In this document: piece after piece, positions 8,819 through 17,635 of the stretch | Layout: the number at the start of each line of letters is the position of its first letter | How positions within the stretch are numbered: position 1 is the stretch's first letter | Assembly: GCA_023458755.1 (NCBI GenBank) | Contig: JAEWYE010000058.1 | Coordinates: 1-64,000 of the forward strand | Reading direction: 5' to 3' | Origin: Bacillota bacterium | Lineage (GTDB): Bacteria; Bacillota; Clostridia; Oscillospirales; Acutalibacteraceae | DNA length: 64,000 nucleotides | The notes under the pieces: generated by a model | What the model was told of the DNA's origin: nothing | Database searches by the model: none | What the model saw: the letters and a program-made list of their open reading frames with translations, nothing else | Made by a program: the position numbers and the translations under genes

Positions 8819-8999
8819 TGTTTTCAGCTATTATCCTACCATGTTACAACACAAGATTCAACACATTTTTCGCATTATTTACAGTTATTTAAAAATTTTT
8901 TTACTGTTTAAATCAATGCTATTTCTATTGATGTTAAACTCCCTTTTTAAGAAAATGAATAAAGAAAAATATGGATAGCGGAATCTTAATTTACAACTG

Positions 9000-9683
9000 T
9001 TAATTTATGCCGTTACAAACCGCGATCGTGTAAATCTCGCTCGGATGTGAAACAATATGTTTGGCATGGCTTTGCTCCAACTCGTGCCGGTCTCGAAATC
9101 CCCAAAGTACACCAACGGTGTCCATTCCGGCATTTTCTCCGGTTTGCATATCTACATTGGTATCTCCAATATAAAGGCATTGCTTGGGCGTTACGCCCAG
9201 TTCCTCAGCAATCAGCAGCGCACCCTGCGGCGAAGGCTTCCGTTCCACTTGCGAACGCTGACCGTAACACAGGTCGAACAGATCATTACCAAATAAATTG
9301 CGTATCACTTCTTCAGTAACATTGTGGGGCTTATTCGAAAGTACGGCAAGTTTCATGTTCTGTTGTTTTAATGCTTTCAGCAATTCCTGCATGCCGTCAT
9401 ATCCGGTAACTAGGTGCATGGTGTCGCTCTCATAAAGCGTGTCATAGGTTTTCCGAAGACGAAGAACATCCTCCTCCGTATAGGAATCGGTCACGGCGGC
9501 CAGCATGCGGCGAATCAGTTTATCCGCGCCGTTGCCAACCAGATAGCGGTATTTTTCCACTTCAATTGTCGAATAACCGCACGCGGTAAGCGCGCTGTTC
9601 GCAAAATAAGCAATGGAATTCAGTGTATTCGCTAATGTCCCGTCCAAATCAAAAATACAAGCCTGATACAAAAAATCACCCAT
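9000..9683 (-). CDS. HAD-superfamily phosphatase, phosphoglycolate phosphatase-like
   Basis: 227 residues. Motif I FDLDGTLANT near the N-terminus, motif II VLSNKPH, a motif III Lys near VERKPSPQGALL, and motif IV IGDTNVDMQTG, in the order of Gph/PgmB-like HAD phosphatases with an alpha-helical cap. Likely dephosphorylates a small metabolite such as phosphoglycolate; true substrate unknown. Start choice is uncertain: the ATG at 9683 has no good SD, while a TTG at 9671 follows GGGTGAT and gives an N-terminus closer to motif I. Stands alone between two divergent promoters. Confidence 0.87.
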   Translation of the reverse strand: MGDFLYQACIFDLDGTLANTLNSIAYFANSALTACGYSTIEVEKYRYLVGNGADKLIRRMLAAVTDSYTEEDVLRLRKTYDTLYESDTMHLVTGYDGMQELLKALKQQNMKLAVLSNKPHNVTEEVIRNLFGNDLFDLCYGQRSQVERKPSPQGALLIAEELGVTPKQCLYIGDTNVDMQTGENAGMDTVGVLWGFRDRHELEQSHAKHIVSHPSEIYTIAVCNGIN

Positions 9684-9879
9684 TCGTTTTAAAATTTAAG
9701 CTAGGGAAGTTTGGTGCTTCCTTAGAACCTCGCAGTTTAATAGTATCAAGAATTTTATTTATTTCAAGTGGGTACCGCGCACAATACTGCAAATTGCGGG
9801 GCAAGTTGCAGGGTGAATTCCGGATTATGAATCAAATTTGGAATATAAAAATAATGTTAAAAAAATATCAAATTACCTA

Positions 9880-9907
9880 TTGCATATATTCGATTTTATG
9901 GTATACT
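9880..9907 (+). promoter_or_regulatory. promoter of the LDH-family gene
   Basis: TTGCAT (9880-9885), 16 bp, TATACT (9902-9907), about 65 bp upstream of the start codon. Confidence 0.55.
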
Positions 9908-9972
9908 AACATGGGGTAAATTTGAAATACAATTTACTTTGAATAATATTATAACACTAGGGAGTAATAACT

Positions 9973-10920
9973 ATGAAAAATGCCGGAGTAAACGGAAGAG
10001 TCGTTGTCATTGGCGCAGGAAACGTTGGCGCTACTATTGCCTACACCATACTTATGAACGATCTGACTTCTGAAATTGTAATGATCGATGTAAATAAAGA
10101 AAAGGCACAGGGCGAAGTCCTTGATATGAACCATGGCCTTGCCTATTTCAAACAAGTTTCGATTCGCGAAGGCGATTATGAAGACTGCGCAGATGCAGAC
10201 GTTATTATCGTCACCGCCGGTCTTGGCCGCAAACCGGGCCAAACCCGTTTGGAGCTTGCACAAATCAACACGAAAATTGCTCGCGATATTACCAAGAACA
10301 TCATGAAATACGCAAAGAACCCGATGATCGTTGTTGTTTCCAACCCTGTTGATGTTTTGACATATGTGATTCAAAAGGAATCCGGTTTGCCGGCTAACCG
10401 CGTAATCGGTTCGGGTACTTCCCTTGACACATCCCGCTTTAAGTTCTTACTCAGCCAGGAATGCAAAATTGATGTTCGCAACATTCATGCTTACATTGTC
10501 GGTGAGCACGGTGACAGTGAAGTTGCTCTGTGGAGCCACGCAAACGTTGCCGGCAAGCCTTTCGATGAATTCGTAAGCGACAACAAAAATTCTTACGGCA
10601 TTGACCGTAACAAGATTTTTGAGGAAACCAAGAACTCCGGTGCGGAAATCATCCGCTTGAAGGGCGCAACCTTCTACGGTATCGGCATGTCCGTTGCCCG
10701 TATCGTTGCCTGCATCCTTGGCAATGAGCACGCAGTTCTTACCGTATCCACTGCTTTAGACGGTCAGTATGATTTACACGATGTTGCGCTGAGCCTGCCT
10801 GCCATCATCGGTTCCAACGGTGTAGAGCGTTACATGGATATCTATTTGAGCGATGAAGAATATAAAGCTCTGCATGATTCCGCAGATAAACTTAAAGAAT
10901 CCATAAAAGTAGTATACTAA
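9973..10920 (+). CDS. ldh: L-lactate dehydrogenase family protein (LDH or LDH-like MDH)
   Basis: 315 residues, NAD-dependent 2-hydroxyacid dehydrogenase. GAGNVGA at 14-20 binds NAD; Arg92, Asp152, Arg155 and His179 (GEHGDSE) match the LDH substrate/catalytic set, and GSGTSLDTSRF is LDH-like. The residue before KPG in the specificity loop (AGLGRKPGQTR) is Arg86, whereas classical LDHs have Gln there and malate dehydrogenases Arg. It could therefore act on pyruvate or oxaloacetate. SD GGGAG is 7-8 bp upstream. Malic enzyme follows after 53 bp, possibly in the same transcript. Confidence 0.9.
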   Translation: MKNAGVNGRVVVIGAGNVGATIAYTILMNDLTSEIVMIDVNKEKAQGEVLDMNHGLAYFKQVSIREGDYEDCADADVIIVTAGLGRKPGQTRLELAQINTKIARDITKNIMKYAKNPMIVVVSNPVDVLTYVIQKESGLPANRVIGSGTSLDTSRFKFLLSQECKIDVRNIHAYIVGEHGDSEVALWSHANVAGKPFDEFVSDNKNSYGIDRNKIFEETKNSGAEIIRLKGATFYGIGMSVARIVACILGNEHAVLTVSTALDGQYDLHDVALSLPAIIGSNGVERYMDIYLSDEEYKALHDSADKLKESIKVVY

Positions 10921-10973
10921 GTTATATTTATTATATTTTATATACTCAAAATCATTTTTAAGGAGATTGGAAT

Positions 10974-12146
10974 ATGGATTACGCTAAAGTTGCTATTGAA
11001 AAGCACAAAGAGTGGAAAGGCAAAATTCATGTGGTACCCAGTTGCCCATTGGAAACAAAGGATGATTTGTCAATTGCTTATACCCCGGGCGTTGCGGCTC
11101 CTTGCTTAGAAATCAGCGAAGACGTAAACAAGTCTTACGATTACACCCGCCGCGGCAACCTGGTTGCTGTTGTGACGGACGGTACCGCTGTTCTCGGCCT
11201 TGGCGATATTGGACCGGAAGCCGGTATGCCTGTTATGGAAGGCAAATCCGTTCTCTTCAAATCCTTCGGTGATGTTGACGCATTCCCAATTTGTGTTCGT
11301 TCCAAGGATGTAGACGAAATCGTTCATACGGTTGAAATGATTGCCGGTTCCTTCGGCGGCATCAATCTGGAAGATATTTCTGCTCCCCGCTGCTTTGAAA
11401 TTGAAAAGCGTTTGAAAGCTTCTCTTGACATTCCTGTATTCCATGACGACCAGCACGGTACTGCCGTTGTAACCATGGCCGCTATGATTAACGCTTTAAA
11501 GATTGTCGGCAAAAAGATTGAAGATATTTCCGCAGTTGTCAGCGGTGCCGGTGCTGCCGGTATTGCCTGCACCAAATTGCTGATGGCACTCGGCCTCAAG
11601 GATGTTATCCTTTGCGACCGCCAGGGTGCTATCTACAAGGGCCGCGACGGCTTGAACCCGATTAAGGCGGAGATGGCTGAAATTACAAACCTGAAATGCA
11701 AAAAAGGTACCATGGCAGAGGTTATTAAGGGTGCCGATGTATTCATGGGTGTTTCCGCTCCCGGCTGCTTAACACCGGAAATGGTCAAAACAATGGCAAA
11801 AGACCCGGTCATCTTTGCATGCGCAAACCCGACTCCGGAAATCTTCCCGGATGTTGCTCTTGCCGCAGGTGCTAAAGTTGTCGGTACCGGCCGTTCGGAC
11901 TTCCCGAATCAGATCAACAATGTTCTTGCGTTCCCCGGCATCTTCCGCGGTGCTTTGGATGTTCGCGCAAGTGACATCAACGATGATATGATGCTTGCCG
12001 CGGCATTTGCTATTGCGGACTTGGTCAAGCCGGAAGAGCTTTCTCCTGACTTCATCATTCCAGCTCCGTTCAACAAAGCGGTTGCTCCAGCCGTTGCGGA
12101 AGCTGTAAAAGCAGCTGCACGCAAGACCGGTGTAGCAAGACTGTAA
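10974..12146 (+). CDS. NAD(P)-dependent malic enzyme
   Basis: 390 residues, the short bacterial form. Catalytic Tyr in AYTPGVA (near residue 36), Lys in MEGKSVLFK, metal-binding acidic cluster around HDDQHGTA, and a Rossmann region VVSGAGAAGIACT. It oxidatively decarboxylates malate to pyruvate and CO2 (or the reverse). Excellent SD AAGGAGAT. It follows the LDH-family gene directly, so the pair could interconvert oxaloacetate, malate and pyruvate if the first enzyme accepts oxaloacetate. A strong terminator follows. Confidence 0.94.
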   Translation: MDYAKVAIEKHKEWKGKIHVVPSCPLETKDDLSIAYTPGVAAPCLEISEDVNKSYDYTRRGNLVAVVTDGTAVLGLGDIGPEAGMPVMEGKSVLFKSFGDVDAFPICVRSKDVDEIVHTVEMIAGSFGGINLEDISAPRCFEIEKRLKASLDIPVFHDDQHGTAVVTMAAMINALKIVGKKIEDISAVVSGAGAAGIACTKLLMALGLKDVILCDRQGAIYKGRDGLNPIKAEMAEITNLKCKKGTMAEVIKGADVFMGVSAPGCLTPEMVKTMAKDPVIFACANPTPEIFPDVALAAGAKVVGTGRSDFPNQINNVLAFPGIFRGALDVRASDINDDMMLAAAFAIADLVKPEELSPDFIIPAPFNKAVAPAVAEAVKAAARKTGVARL

Positions 12147-12180
12147 TATTTACTATAAGAGTTATACTCATTAATAATCA

Positions 12181-12227
12181 GACAGGGCGCCAAACCGATC
12201 GGTTGGGCGCCCTGTCTTTTGCATTTT
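12181..12227 (+). terminator. terminator after malic enzyme
   Basis: 11-bp stem GACAGGGCGCC / GGCGCCCTGTC (12181-12191, 12206-12216) with a small inner palindrome and then TTTTGCATTTTT. Confidence 0.85.
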
Positions 12228-12239
12228 TGCAGTTAATAG

Positions 12240-12869
12240 TTATTTTAACTCCGTGCCGCCCCATTCTACAACGGCAAAGCCTTTGCGCTCAAAGGTTGGC
12301 AGTGTTTGTTCGGGTACGGTGATTGATTTGTTCAAAGGCTTGTAGACCATGAACACACGCAGTATACTGTCCGGTTTCGGTACTATATTAAGTTTTGCGT
12401 AATCCGTGTAGGCCGAACCCTGAAATGTAATCAAATTATAGGCATTCTCCTGCATTTTTGGCAGCCAATACACAATAAATTCGTTATACTCCTTCGGCGT
12501 TAACCCCAAATAGGCCAGCTTTTCCTGCAAAAACGCAGCGGTGTCGCTGCCCTTCACCACAAAGCCCTTGCTCATATCATAGTTCACGTTGGAAGTACCT
12601 TCCCAATACAGGTAAGAGTATTCCTTTTGGTCTGCTTTGTTGATGAGCTTTCCGCCCGGATAAGCGGTTACATTCCAGCCGTTTCCGTAGTCGGGGTAGG
12701 TGCAGGTGAACTTGCCGTTCAAGTCTAGCTGCACATTTACATCGGTGGTTTTCGCCGGATACAAATAAATGACAGGCTTCATAGACCTGTGTTCAAAGGG
12801 TGATTTCCTGCATCCAGCAAGAGCAAACAGCAAAACGGCGCTGAGAATGAGTGCGAGTACCTTCTTCAT
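12240..12869 (-). CDS. conserved lipoprotein, function unknown
   Basis: 209 residues. Lipoprotein signal with lipobox LAGC (Cys20) and then a compact domain starting KPVIYLYPAKTTDVNVQLDLNG, with aromatic-rich motifs such as CTYPDYGNGW and YSYLYWEG. This motif set recurs in small uncharacterised clostridial surface lipoproteins, but I know no assigned function. SD AGAGGG is well placed. It lies 74 bp downstream of cobO on the same strand and may share its transcript. Confidence 0.8.
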   Translation of the reverse strand: MKKVLALILSAVLLFALAGCRKSPFEHRSMKPVIYLYPAKTTDVNVQLDLNGKFTCTYPDYGNGWNVTAYPGGKLINKADQKEYSYLYWEGTSNVNYDMSKGFVVKGSDTAAFLQEKLAYLGLTPKEYNEFIVYWLPKMQENAYNLITFQGSAYTDYAKLNIVPKPDSILRVFMVYKPLNKSITVPEQTLPTFERKGFAVVEWGGTELK

Positions 12870-12943
12870 AAAACTTTCCCTCTTTCTAATTGTAATTGTA
12901 GAAATAGAAAATCTCCTGCAAAATCATGCGGAAGAAAGACCGG

Positions 12944-13471
12944 CTAGAATTCGATTCCCTTCCGTGCAGGCATGCCTTTATCAAAGGGATGCTTAACTTT
13001 TTTCATCTCTGTCACATAGTCCGCCAGGTCAAGAATTTCCCGCGATGGGTCACGCCCAGTCAGAACAAGCTCAAGTTTTTCCGGCTTTTTGCGCATGAAT
13101 TCAAGAAGCATATTAGCATTCAGCAGATTGCAGCTCAGCGCACCGAACACTTCATCCAGAATCAGCAAATCACAATTGTCCTTTTGTGCGGCGTTGATGG
13201 CCTGTTTCAGCATATTCTCGCACAACGCGGCAGTTTGGACTAATTCCGCTTCCTCCATTTGAAAGGTGAATTTGATGGTTTGCGGTACATCCATAACGGT
13301 AATATTCGGAATCTTCCGTAAAATATCCCGTTCACTGGAAGACTCGCCTTTTAAAAACTGTACCAAAAGCACCCGTTTTCCACAGCCGCAGGCACGAATG
13401 CCGAGCCCCACCGCAGCCGTTGTTTTGCCTTTGCCGTCTCCGCAATAGATATGGATTTGTCCGTTTTGCAT
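12944..13471 (-). CDS. cobO: corrinoid adenosyltransferase CobO/BtuR
   Basis: 175 residues. P-loop CGDGKGKTTA at residues 10-19, Walker B-like LLILDE, and the C-terminal VKHPFDKGMPARKGIEF signature of the CobA/BtuR family. It transfers adenosine from ATP to cob(I)alamin or cobyrinic acid diamide, giving adenosyl-corrinoid. No other cobalamin gene is adjacent, so it probably serves salvage. Its roughly 90-nt leader has potential hairpins but no B12-box. Confidence 0.92.
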   Translation of the reverse strand: MQNGQIHIYCGDGKGKTTAAVGLGIRACGCGKRVLLVQFLKGESSSERDILRKIPNITVMDVPQTIKFTFQMEEAELVQTAALCENMLKQAINAAQKDNCDLLILDEVFGALSCNLLNANMLLEFMRKKPEKLELVLTGRDPSREILDLADYVTEMKKVKHPFDKGMPARKGIEF

Positions 13472-13772
13472 GGTACTTACCGTTCTTTCTTTTCAAATAA
13501 AAAGCTTTGCCCAGTCCAGTGAAGCCGAATCCCATCTAAATTTGACGGGAAAGGGCAAACTATTATAATTAAGACTCAATGCATTAAAAATCTACGGGCA
13601 TTGATGCAGATTTTTTTCTGTGCTTTTATTGGAGATTTGTGTTATTTATTCATACTATATAAAATTTTCTGGATTTTATGTTCGTATTTCTATTATAATC
13701 CAATCTTTATAAATTGTAAACGAAGCAAAACTTTGCTATAATAGATACAATTCATATGATTTTTCTATGACA
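13472..13772. other. intergenic region between cobO and the ECF gene
   Basis: On the minus strand a TATAAT-like box at 13563-13568 precedes a leader with stems TTTGCCC / GGGCAAA and UCCCGUC / GAUGGGA (wobble-paired); this may be a structured 5' leader of cobO. At 13588-13619 an AAAAATCT / AGATTTTT repeat gives a weak terminator-like hairpin. No gene is seen. Confidence 0.4.
13714..13742 (+). promoter_or_regulatory. promoter of ECF S-component gene
   Basis: TTGTAA (13714-13719), 17 bp, TATAAT (13737-13742). It implies a leader of about 165 nt that includes the whole first copy of the 101-bp repeat. Confidence 0.65.
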
Positions 13773-13873
13773 TAGCCATTTGATTTGAAAACAGAGCCAA
13801 TCTCCAAGCGTAAAATCCACATATCAAAGATTTAGCGCTTGTTTCTTGGATGTTTTCTAAAGTTAACTGGCTA
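13773..13873. repeat. 101-bp imperfect palindrome, copy 1
   Basis: Begins TAGCCATTT and ends AACTGGCTA (inverted with one mismatch), with inner arms GAAAAC / GTTTTC and AAGCGTAAAATC / GATTTAGCGCTT. Exactly 101 bp, like the copies at 35596 and 60946. It lies in the leader of the ECF gene. TA at both ends fits a MITE with TA target duplication. Confidence 0.85.
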
Positions 13874-13913
13874 TATAAGAATAATAAATCTATGCATTGA
13901 GGGGGTATTTATC

Positions 13914-14477
13914 ATGAAAAAAATCACAACATTCCAGCTGGTCGGCACCGCGCTCATGGCGGCACTTGTTTTTGTTTCCAACTATTTGAGTTTTCCTATT
14001 CCGGTGGCGGTAGGAGCTCCAACAAGAATTCACCTTGCAAACGCGTTCTGTGTACTGTCCGGCTTGCTTTTAGGACCAATCGGCGGCGGACTTGCAGCCG
14101 GTATCGGTTCCTTTCTGTACGATTTGACCAATCCGCTATATATTGCCGGTTCTCCGTTTACCTTTGCGTTTAAATTTCTGCTCGCTTTTGTCGCCGCAAA
14201 AATTGCGTACAGCCGCGGCCGAAAAGCGGAAAATGTCACATGGAACCTGATTGGCGCAATCGGCGGTTCGCTGACCTACATTGTTTTGTATCTTGGTAAG
14301 ACGTTTGTTGACAATGCGCTTTTGCGTATGCCGCTTATTCCGTCTTTGACGCTTATTTGGACAAAGTTCGGAGCTTCCGCTGCTAATGCCGTAATTGCGG
14401 TTGTTATTTCCGTACCGCTTTGCCTTGCCATTCAGAAAGCGCTGCAAAAGAGCCGTCTGTTGGAAAAATTCAAGTAA
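13914..14477 (+). CDS. ECF transporter substrate-binding (S) component
   Basis: 187 residues, about six transmembrane helices. The start at 13914 is preferred because GAGGGGG lies just upstream; longer in-frame starts run into the repeat. The motif GAPTRIHLANAFCVLSG followed by LLLGPIGGGLAAGIGSFLYDLTNP is typical of vitamin-type ECF S components. It would bind a vitamin or precursor and dock to a shared EcfAAT module encoded elsewhere (group II ECF). Ligand cannot be assigned. Neighbouring cobO is divergent, so a cobalamin link is not supported. Confidence 0.85.
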   Translation: MKKITTFQLVGTALMAALVFVSNYLSFPIPVAVGAPTRIHLANAFCVLSGLLLGPIGGGLAAGIGSFLYDLTNPLYIAGSPFTFAFKFLLAFVAAKIAYSRGRKAENVTWNLIGAIGGSLTYIVLYLGKTFVDNALLRMPLIPSLTLIWTKFGASAANAVIAVVISVPLCLAIQKALQKSRLLEKFK

Positions 14478-14500
14478 CCTATAATAATATTGTAAGAAAT

Positions 14501-14539
14501 AAAAATGGTACTGTAAACGAGAGTTACAGTACCATTTTT
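14501..14539. terminator. bidirectional terminator, ECF gene / PBP gene
   Basis: Perfect 16-bp stem AAAAATGGTACTGTAA / TTACAGTACCATTTTT between convergent genes. Confidence 0.9.
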
Positions 14540-15922
14540 CTATTTCATACTCTGAGCGGCCGCAGCCATGAGCGCGCTTGCGATCGGCCCTGCGGAGGTT
14601 CGGCCGTAGTTGCCTTCCTCTACCACCACCGCAAATGCGATGGGCGTTTTTTCATTGGATGAAAAGCCGACCATCCAGCCATTAGGCTGTTTTCCGCTGC
14701 CGACTTCGGCTGTACCGGTTTTGGCACAGACCGAAAGTCCGGGGAACATGCTGTCGCCGTAATCTTTAGTCACATTATAACGCATCATAACCTTCAGTTG
14801 GTCGGCTGTTTCTGTTTGCAGCAGTCTGGTTCCGGTCGTCGTATGCCCGGACTGAGTTGTCAGGCCGTAGCTGGATGTGATGCTTTGAATCAGATAAGGA
14901 TTTACCGGTTCACCGCCATTCGCAATGGCACCCATGAGCAGCAGCATATGGTACGGGTTTGTGGTATCTGTGTATTGTCCTATGCCGGACCAAGCTAAAT
15001 CCTGCTGCTGCGCACCGCTTACATTATATACGCTTTTGCTGGTTGGAATGCCGTCCAAACTGTAACTTTTATTAAAGCCCATTTGGTTTGCCATGGCAGT
15101 CATCTTGTCTTTTCCCAGCTCCATGGCGAGCTGTGCGAACGTAACATTGCAGGATTTTGCCAAAGCGTTTTTAAAGTTGATGGTGCCGTGCACGGAATCA
15201 CAGGTAATCTTATTGCCGTTTACAATCATGCTGCCGGTGCAATGAAACGTGCGGCTTTGAATATCCGGTATATTTTCAATCGCCGCCGCGCTGGTTACCA
15301 GTTTAAAAATGGAACCGGGGGTATAGGAGGAGGAAAGAACACGGTTAAGGTAAACGCCCTCATATTTTTTATTTGTGGAAAGGTCTTTGGGTTCATTCTG
15401 CGGATCAAAATTCGGAGAACTTACCATACACAGAATTTCGCCGGTTTTGTAGTTGTAAAGCACGGCGGCACCGTTCCGGCTGCCCAGTTTTTCCAGCGCC
15501 AGTTTGCAAAGGCTTGAATTTACGGTCAGCTTGATATTGCTGCCGGTCGGTTTGCTTCCCATCGGCTGTGCAAGTCCGGTAATGGGATTGTACCCCGCAA
15601 GCTGCGAGCGGTAATTGTATTGAATACCGGTTGAAATATAACCGTTTGTATCGCCGACGATATGCACCGTAGCACGGCGGATTTTCTCATCGCTGTTATA
15701 GGTTTGTTTGCCGTTTTCGCTTTTCAGCAGCACAGTGCCGCTTGCATCAGTGATTGCACCGGTATAGCTGCCTTGCCCGTTTGCAGTCAAGTGTTTGTTA
15801 TAAGGCTGCGCTGCATACATGCCGCCTTTTGTAGCCATGCCGAACAAAAAATAACCGAGTCCGGCAAAAAATCCAAGAATAATAAGAAGAAGGGCTAGCG
15901 AACGCGCTCCGGTTGTTCTCAT
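14540..15922 (-). CDS. class B penicillin-binding protein (transpeptidase)
   Basis: 460 residues. N-terminal membrane anchor (about 8-28), PBP dimerisation region, then the transpeptidase domain with SIFK (Ser204, Lys207), SCN (257-259) and KTG (401-403). It cross-links peptidoglycan outside the membrane. Shorter than vegetative PBP2 or FtsI (550-700 residues) and lacking PASTA domains, it resembles actinobacterial/clostridial PbpA encoded with RodA. It overlaps the preceding FHA-RodA gene by 4 bp (ATGA), so the two are translationally coupled SEDS-bPBP partners. Confidence 0.93.
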   Translation of the reverse strand: MRTTGARSLALLLIILGFFAGLGYFLFGMATKGGMYAAQPYNKHLTANGQGSYTGAITDASGTVLLKSENGKQTYNSDEKIRRATVHIVGDTNGYISTGIQYNYRSQLAGYNPITGLAQPMGSKPTGSNIKLTVNSSLCKLALEKLGSRNGAAVLYNYKTGEILCMVSSPNFDPQNEPKDLSTNKKYEGVYLNRVLSSSYTPGSIFKLVTSAAAIENIPDIQSRTFHCTGSMIVNGNKITCDSVHGTINFKNALAKSCNVTFAQLAMELGKDKMTAMANQMGFNKSYSLDGIPTSKSVYNVSGAQQQDLAWSGIGQYTDTTNPYHMLLLMGAIANGGEPVNPYLIQSITSSYGLTTQSGHTTTGTRLLQTETADQLKVMMRYNVTKDYGDSMFPGLSVCAKTGTAEVGSGKQPNGWMVGFSSNEKTPIAFAVVVEEGNYGRTSAGPIASALMAAAAQSMK

Positions 15923-17607
15923 CTGCTTTTCCTCCTTGCCGCATAGGTTCGTTCATCCGACGCCTTGACAAAGGCCAACAGGCCCCATACCGCCATCATA
16001 CTGGAACCGCCGGCACTGATGAACGGCAGAGTTACACCGGTAAGCGGAAGCACGTCGGTCGCGCCGAAAATGTTCAGGCAGGTTTGAAATAAAAGCATGC
16101 CCGAGGCCGCACAGGCCGAGATGGAGTAAAAGGTGGAACGGCTGCGGGTTGCGTCGGAGCGGGCGAACAGGATCAGCGCCGCGAGCGTAAGTACCACAAC
16201 AACAGCCAACACCAATCCGGTTTCCTCACAGAGCATACCGAAAACAAGGTCACTGTTGCCTGCAAATACATTTTTCAGGGAGCCGTTCCCAATGCCCAAA
16301 CCGAACAGGCCGCCGCTAGCGGCGTATGTGAGTACTCTGGTTTGCTGCATGCCGGCGTCGTTGATGTTAGCGGCATCCCAAATATGTCCCCAAAGCAAAA
16401 ATCGGTCCGCTACATACGGCTTGAACTTTAAAATCAAAAATGCGCCGAATACCGCAACGGAGCATGCAAGGAATACGGTTCTCACGCTGCCGGAACGCAT
16501 GAACGCAATCAGCAAAAAGGTGATGAAAAAGATGGCCGCGGTGCCGAAATCGCGCATGAGAAACAATGCCCCCATACAGATGGCGGAAAAAATGATGAAT
16601 TCTGTCAGGTTCTTGGCGGTTTGCAGCTTATCCAACGTGGCGGCGCCCGCAAAGATAAACGCGATTTTTATCAGCTCCGACGGCTGAATGCTCATTCCGG
16701 CAATGTGTATCCAATTTTTCGCTCCGTTTACTTCTTTGCCCAGCACAATATTCACCGCAAACAGAAGAATGGCGGCAATTCCGATCGCTAAGCGGAATTT
16801 ATTGACACGGTCAAGATTCCCCATAAACGCGATTAGAATGCAGAACAGCACAATCCCCGCCGCCATGGTGGCAAGCTGCGTGTAGGTGGTTTTTATGTCC
16901 GCGCCGCTTAGCAGCAGAATGCCAATTCCGCTGAGCAGAAAGCCGATGGTTTCCACCTCAAAGCTTACCCGTCCAAGTCCTTTCATGGAAAAGAGGTACA
17001 GTCCCCACTCCATTACAAAAAGTGCGCCGAACGGAATAAGCGGCAGTACGGAAAAGTTTCCGCCCGCAAAACAGCATTGTGCGGACAGCAGGATTTGAAT
17101 CAGCGTGACCGCCGCAAGCAAGCCGAACGGCGAGGCCGCCCGCCCCTGGTAAAGCCGGAAAAAACGGTTCTTTTTCGGTGTAAAACTGTCGGACGACTTC
17201 AACATCAGAGCGGTAGAACCCATGGAAATCATGTCACCCGCAAGCACAGGCAGGCTTGGTTTTGCCTTTTGGCCGTTCACAAAGGTGCCGGATTTCGAAC
17301 CGGTATCGGTTACAATCCAGCCGCTTTCACGCCGCATCAGTACGGCATGGTCGCGGGAGGCGGTTACATCCGGCAGTACGATATCGCAGCTTTTGCTTCT
17401 TCCGATTGAATTTTCCCAATATAGCACGGGGATAGACTTGTGTGTTACCATATCCTCTAAAATGATGACCGGCTCTTCGCGCCGTCTCCCTTTTTTCAGG
17501 GAGGTAAAGCATCTCCATACGACAACGATTGCAACAAGAGGAATCAAAATACGAAAAACAAACAATGAAATTGAAAGTATAAACTGAATAAAGGGATTTG
17601 TTAGCAC
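15919..17607 (-). CDS. FHA domain fused to RodA/FtsW/SpoVE-type SEDS protein
   Basis: 562 residues from a GTG with a GGGGGAT SD. Residue order: one N-terminal membrane helix (about 8-30), a forkhead-associated domain (about 60-140, with IGRSKSCDIVLPD, SRDHAVLMR and GTFVNG), then about ten membrane helices of the SEDS family, including the ANWIHIAG-type loop and the GTDVLPLTGVTLPFISAGGSS signature near the C-terminus. SEDS proteins polymerise glycan strands. FHA binds phosphothreonine, so the fusion suggests Ser/Thr-kinase control built into the polymerase. The PBP gene follows with a 4-bp overlap; the kinase is not in this window. Confidence 0.92.
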   Translation of the reverse strand: MLTNPFIQFILSISLFVFRILIPLVAIVVVWRCFTSLKKGRRREEPVIILEDMVTHKSIPVLYWENSIGRSKSCDIVLPDVTASRDHAVLMRRESGWIVTDTGSKSGTFVNGQKAKPSLPVLAGDMISMGSTALMLKSSDSFTPKKNRFFRLYQGRAASPFGLLAAVTLIQILLSAQCCFAGGNFSVLPLIPFGALFVMEWGLYLFSMKGLGRVSFEVETIGFLLSGIGILLLSGADIKTTYTQLATMAAGIVLFCILIAFMGNLDRVNKFRLAIGIAAILLFAVNIVLGKEVNGAKNWIHIAGMSIQPSELIKIAFIFAGAATLDKLQTAKNLTEFIIFSAICMGALFLMRDFGTAAIFFITFLLIAFMRSGSVRTVFLACSVAVFGAFLILKFKPYVADRFLLWGHIWDAANINDAGMQQTRVLTYAASGGLFGLGIGNGSLKNVFAGNSDLVFGMLCEETGLVLAVVVVLTLAALILFARSDATRSRSTFYSISACAASGMLLFQTCLNIFGATDVLPLTGVTLPFISAGGSSMMAVWGLLAFVKASDERTYAARRKSR

Positions 17608-17635
17608 CGGGTTGTCATCCCCCTTCCTGTATCGT

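Larger units (their letters stand above)
8662..8999. other. intergenic region with Rex site
   Basis: 338 bp upstream of the dehydrogenase. The first part holds the promoter and operator; from about 8830 to 8999 the DNA is AT-rich and I see no gene or clear structure. Confidence 0.6.

Noticed and set aside
13472..13570. Cobalamin riboswitch before cobO
   Set aside because: The leader can form hairpins, but no B12-box or GCCACTG-type conserved core is present.
13773..13873. 101-bp palindrome as an integron attC site or as a rho-independent terminator
   Set aside because: The RYYYAAC/GTTRRRY core sites are absent and in the wrong order, there is no T-run, and copies sit upstream of genes.
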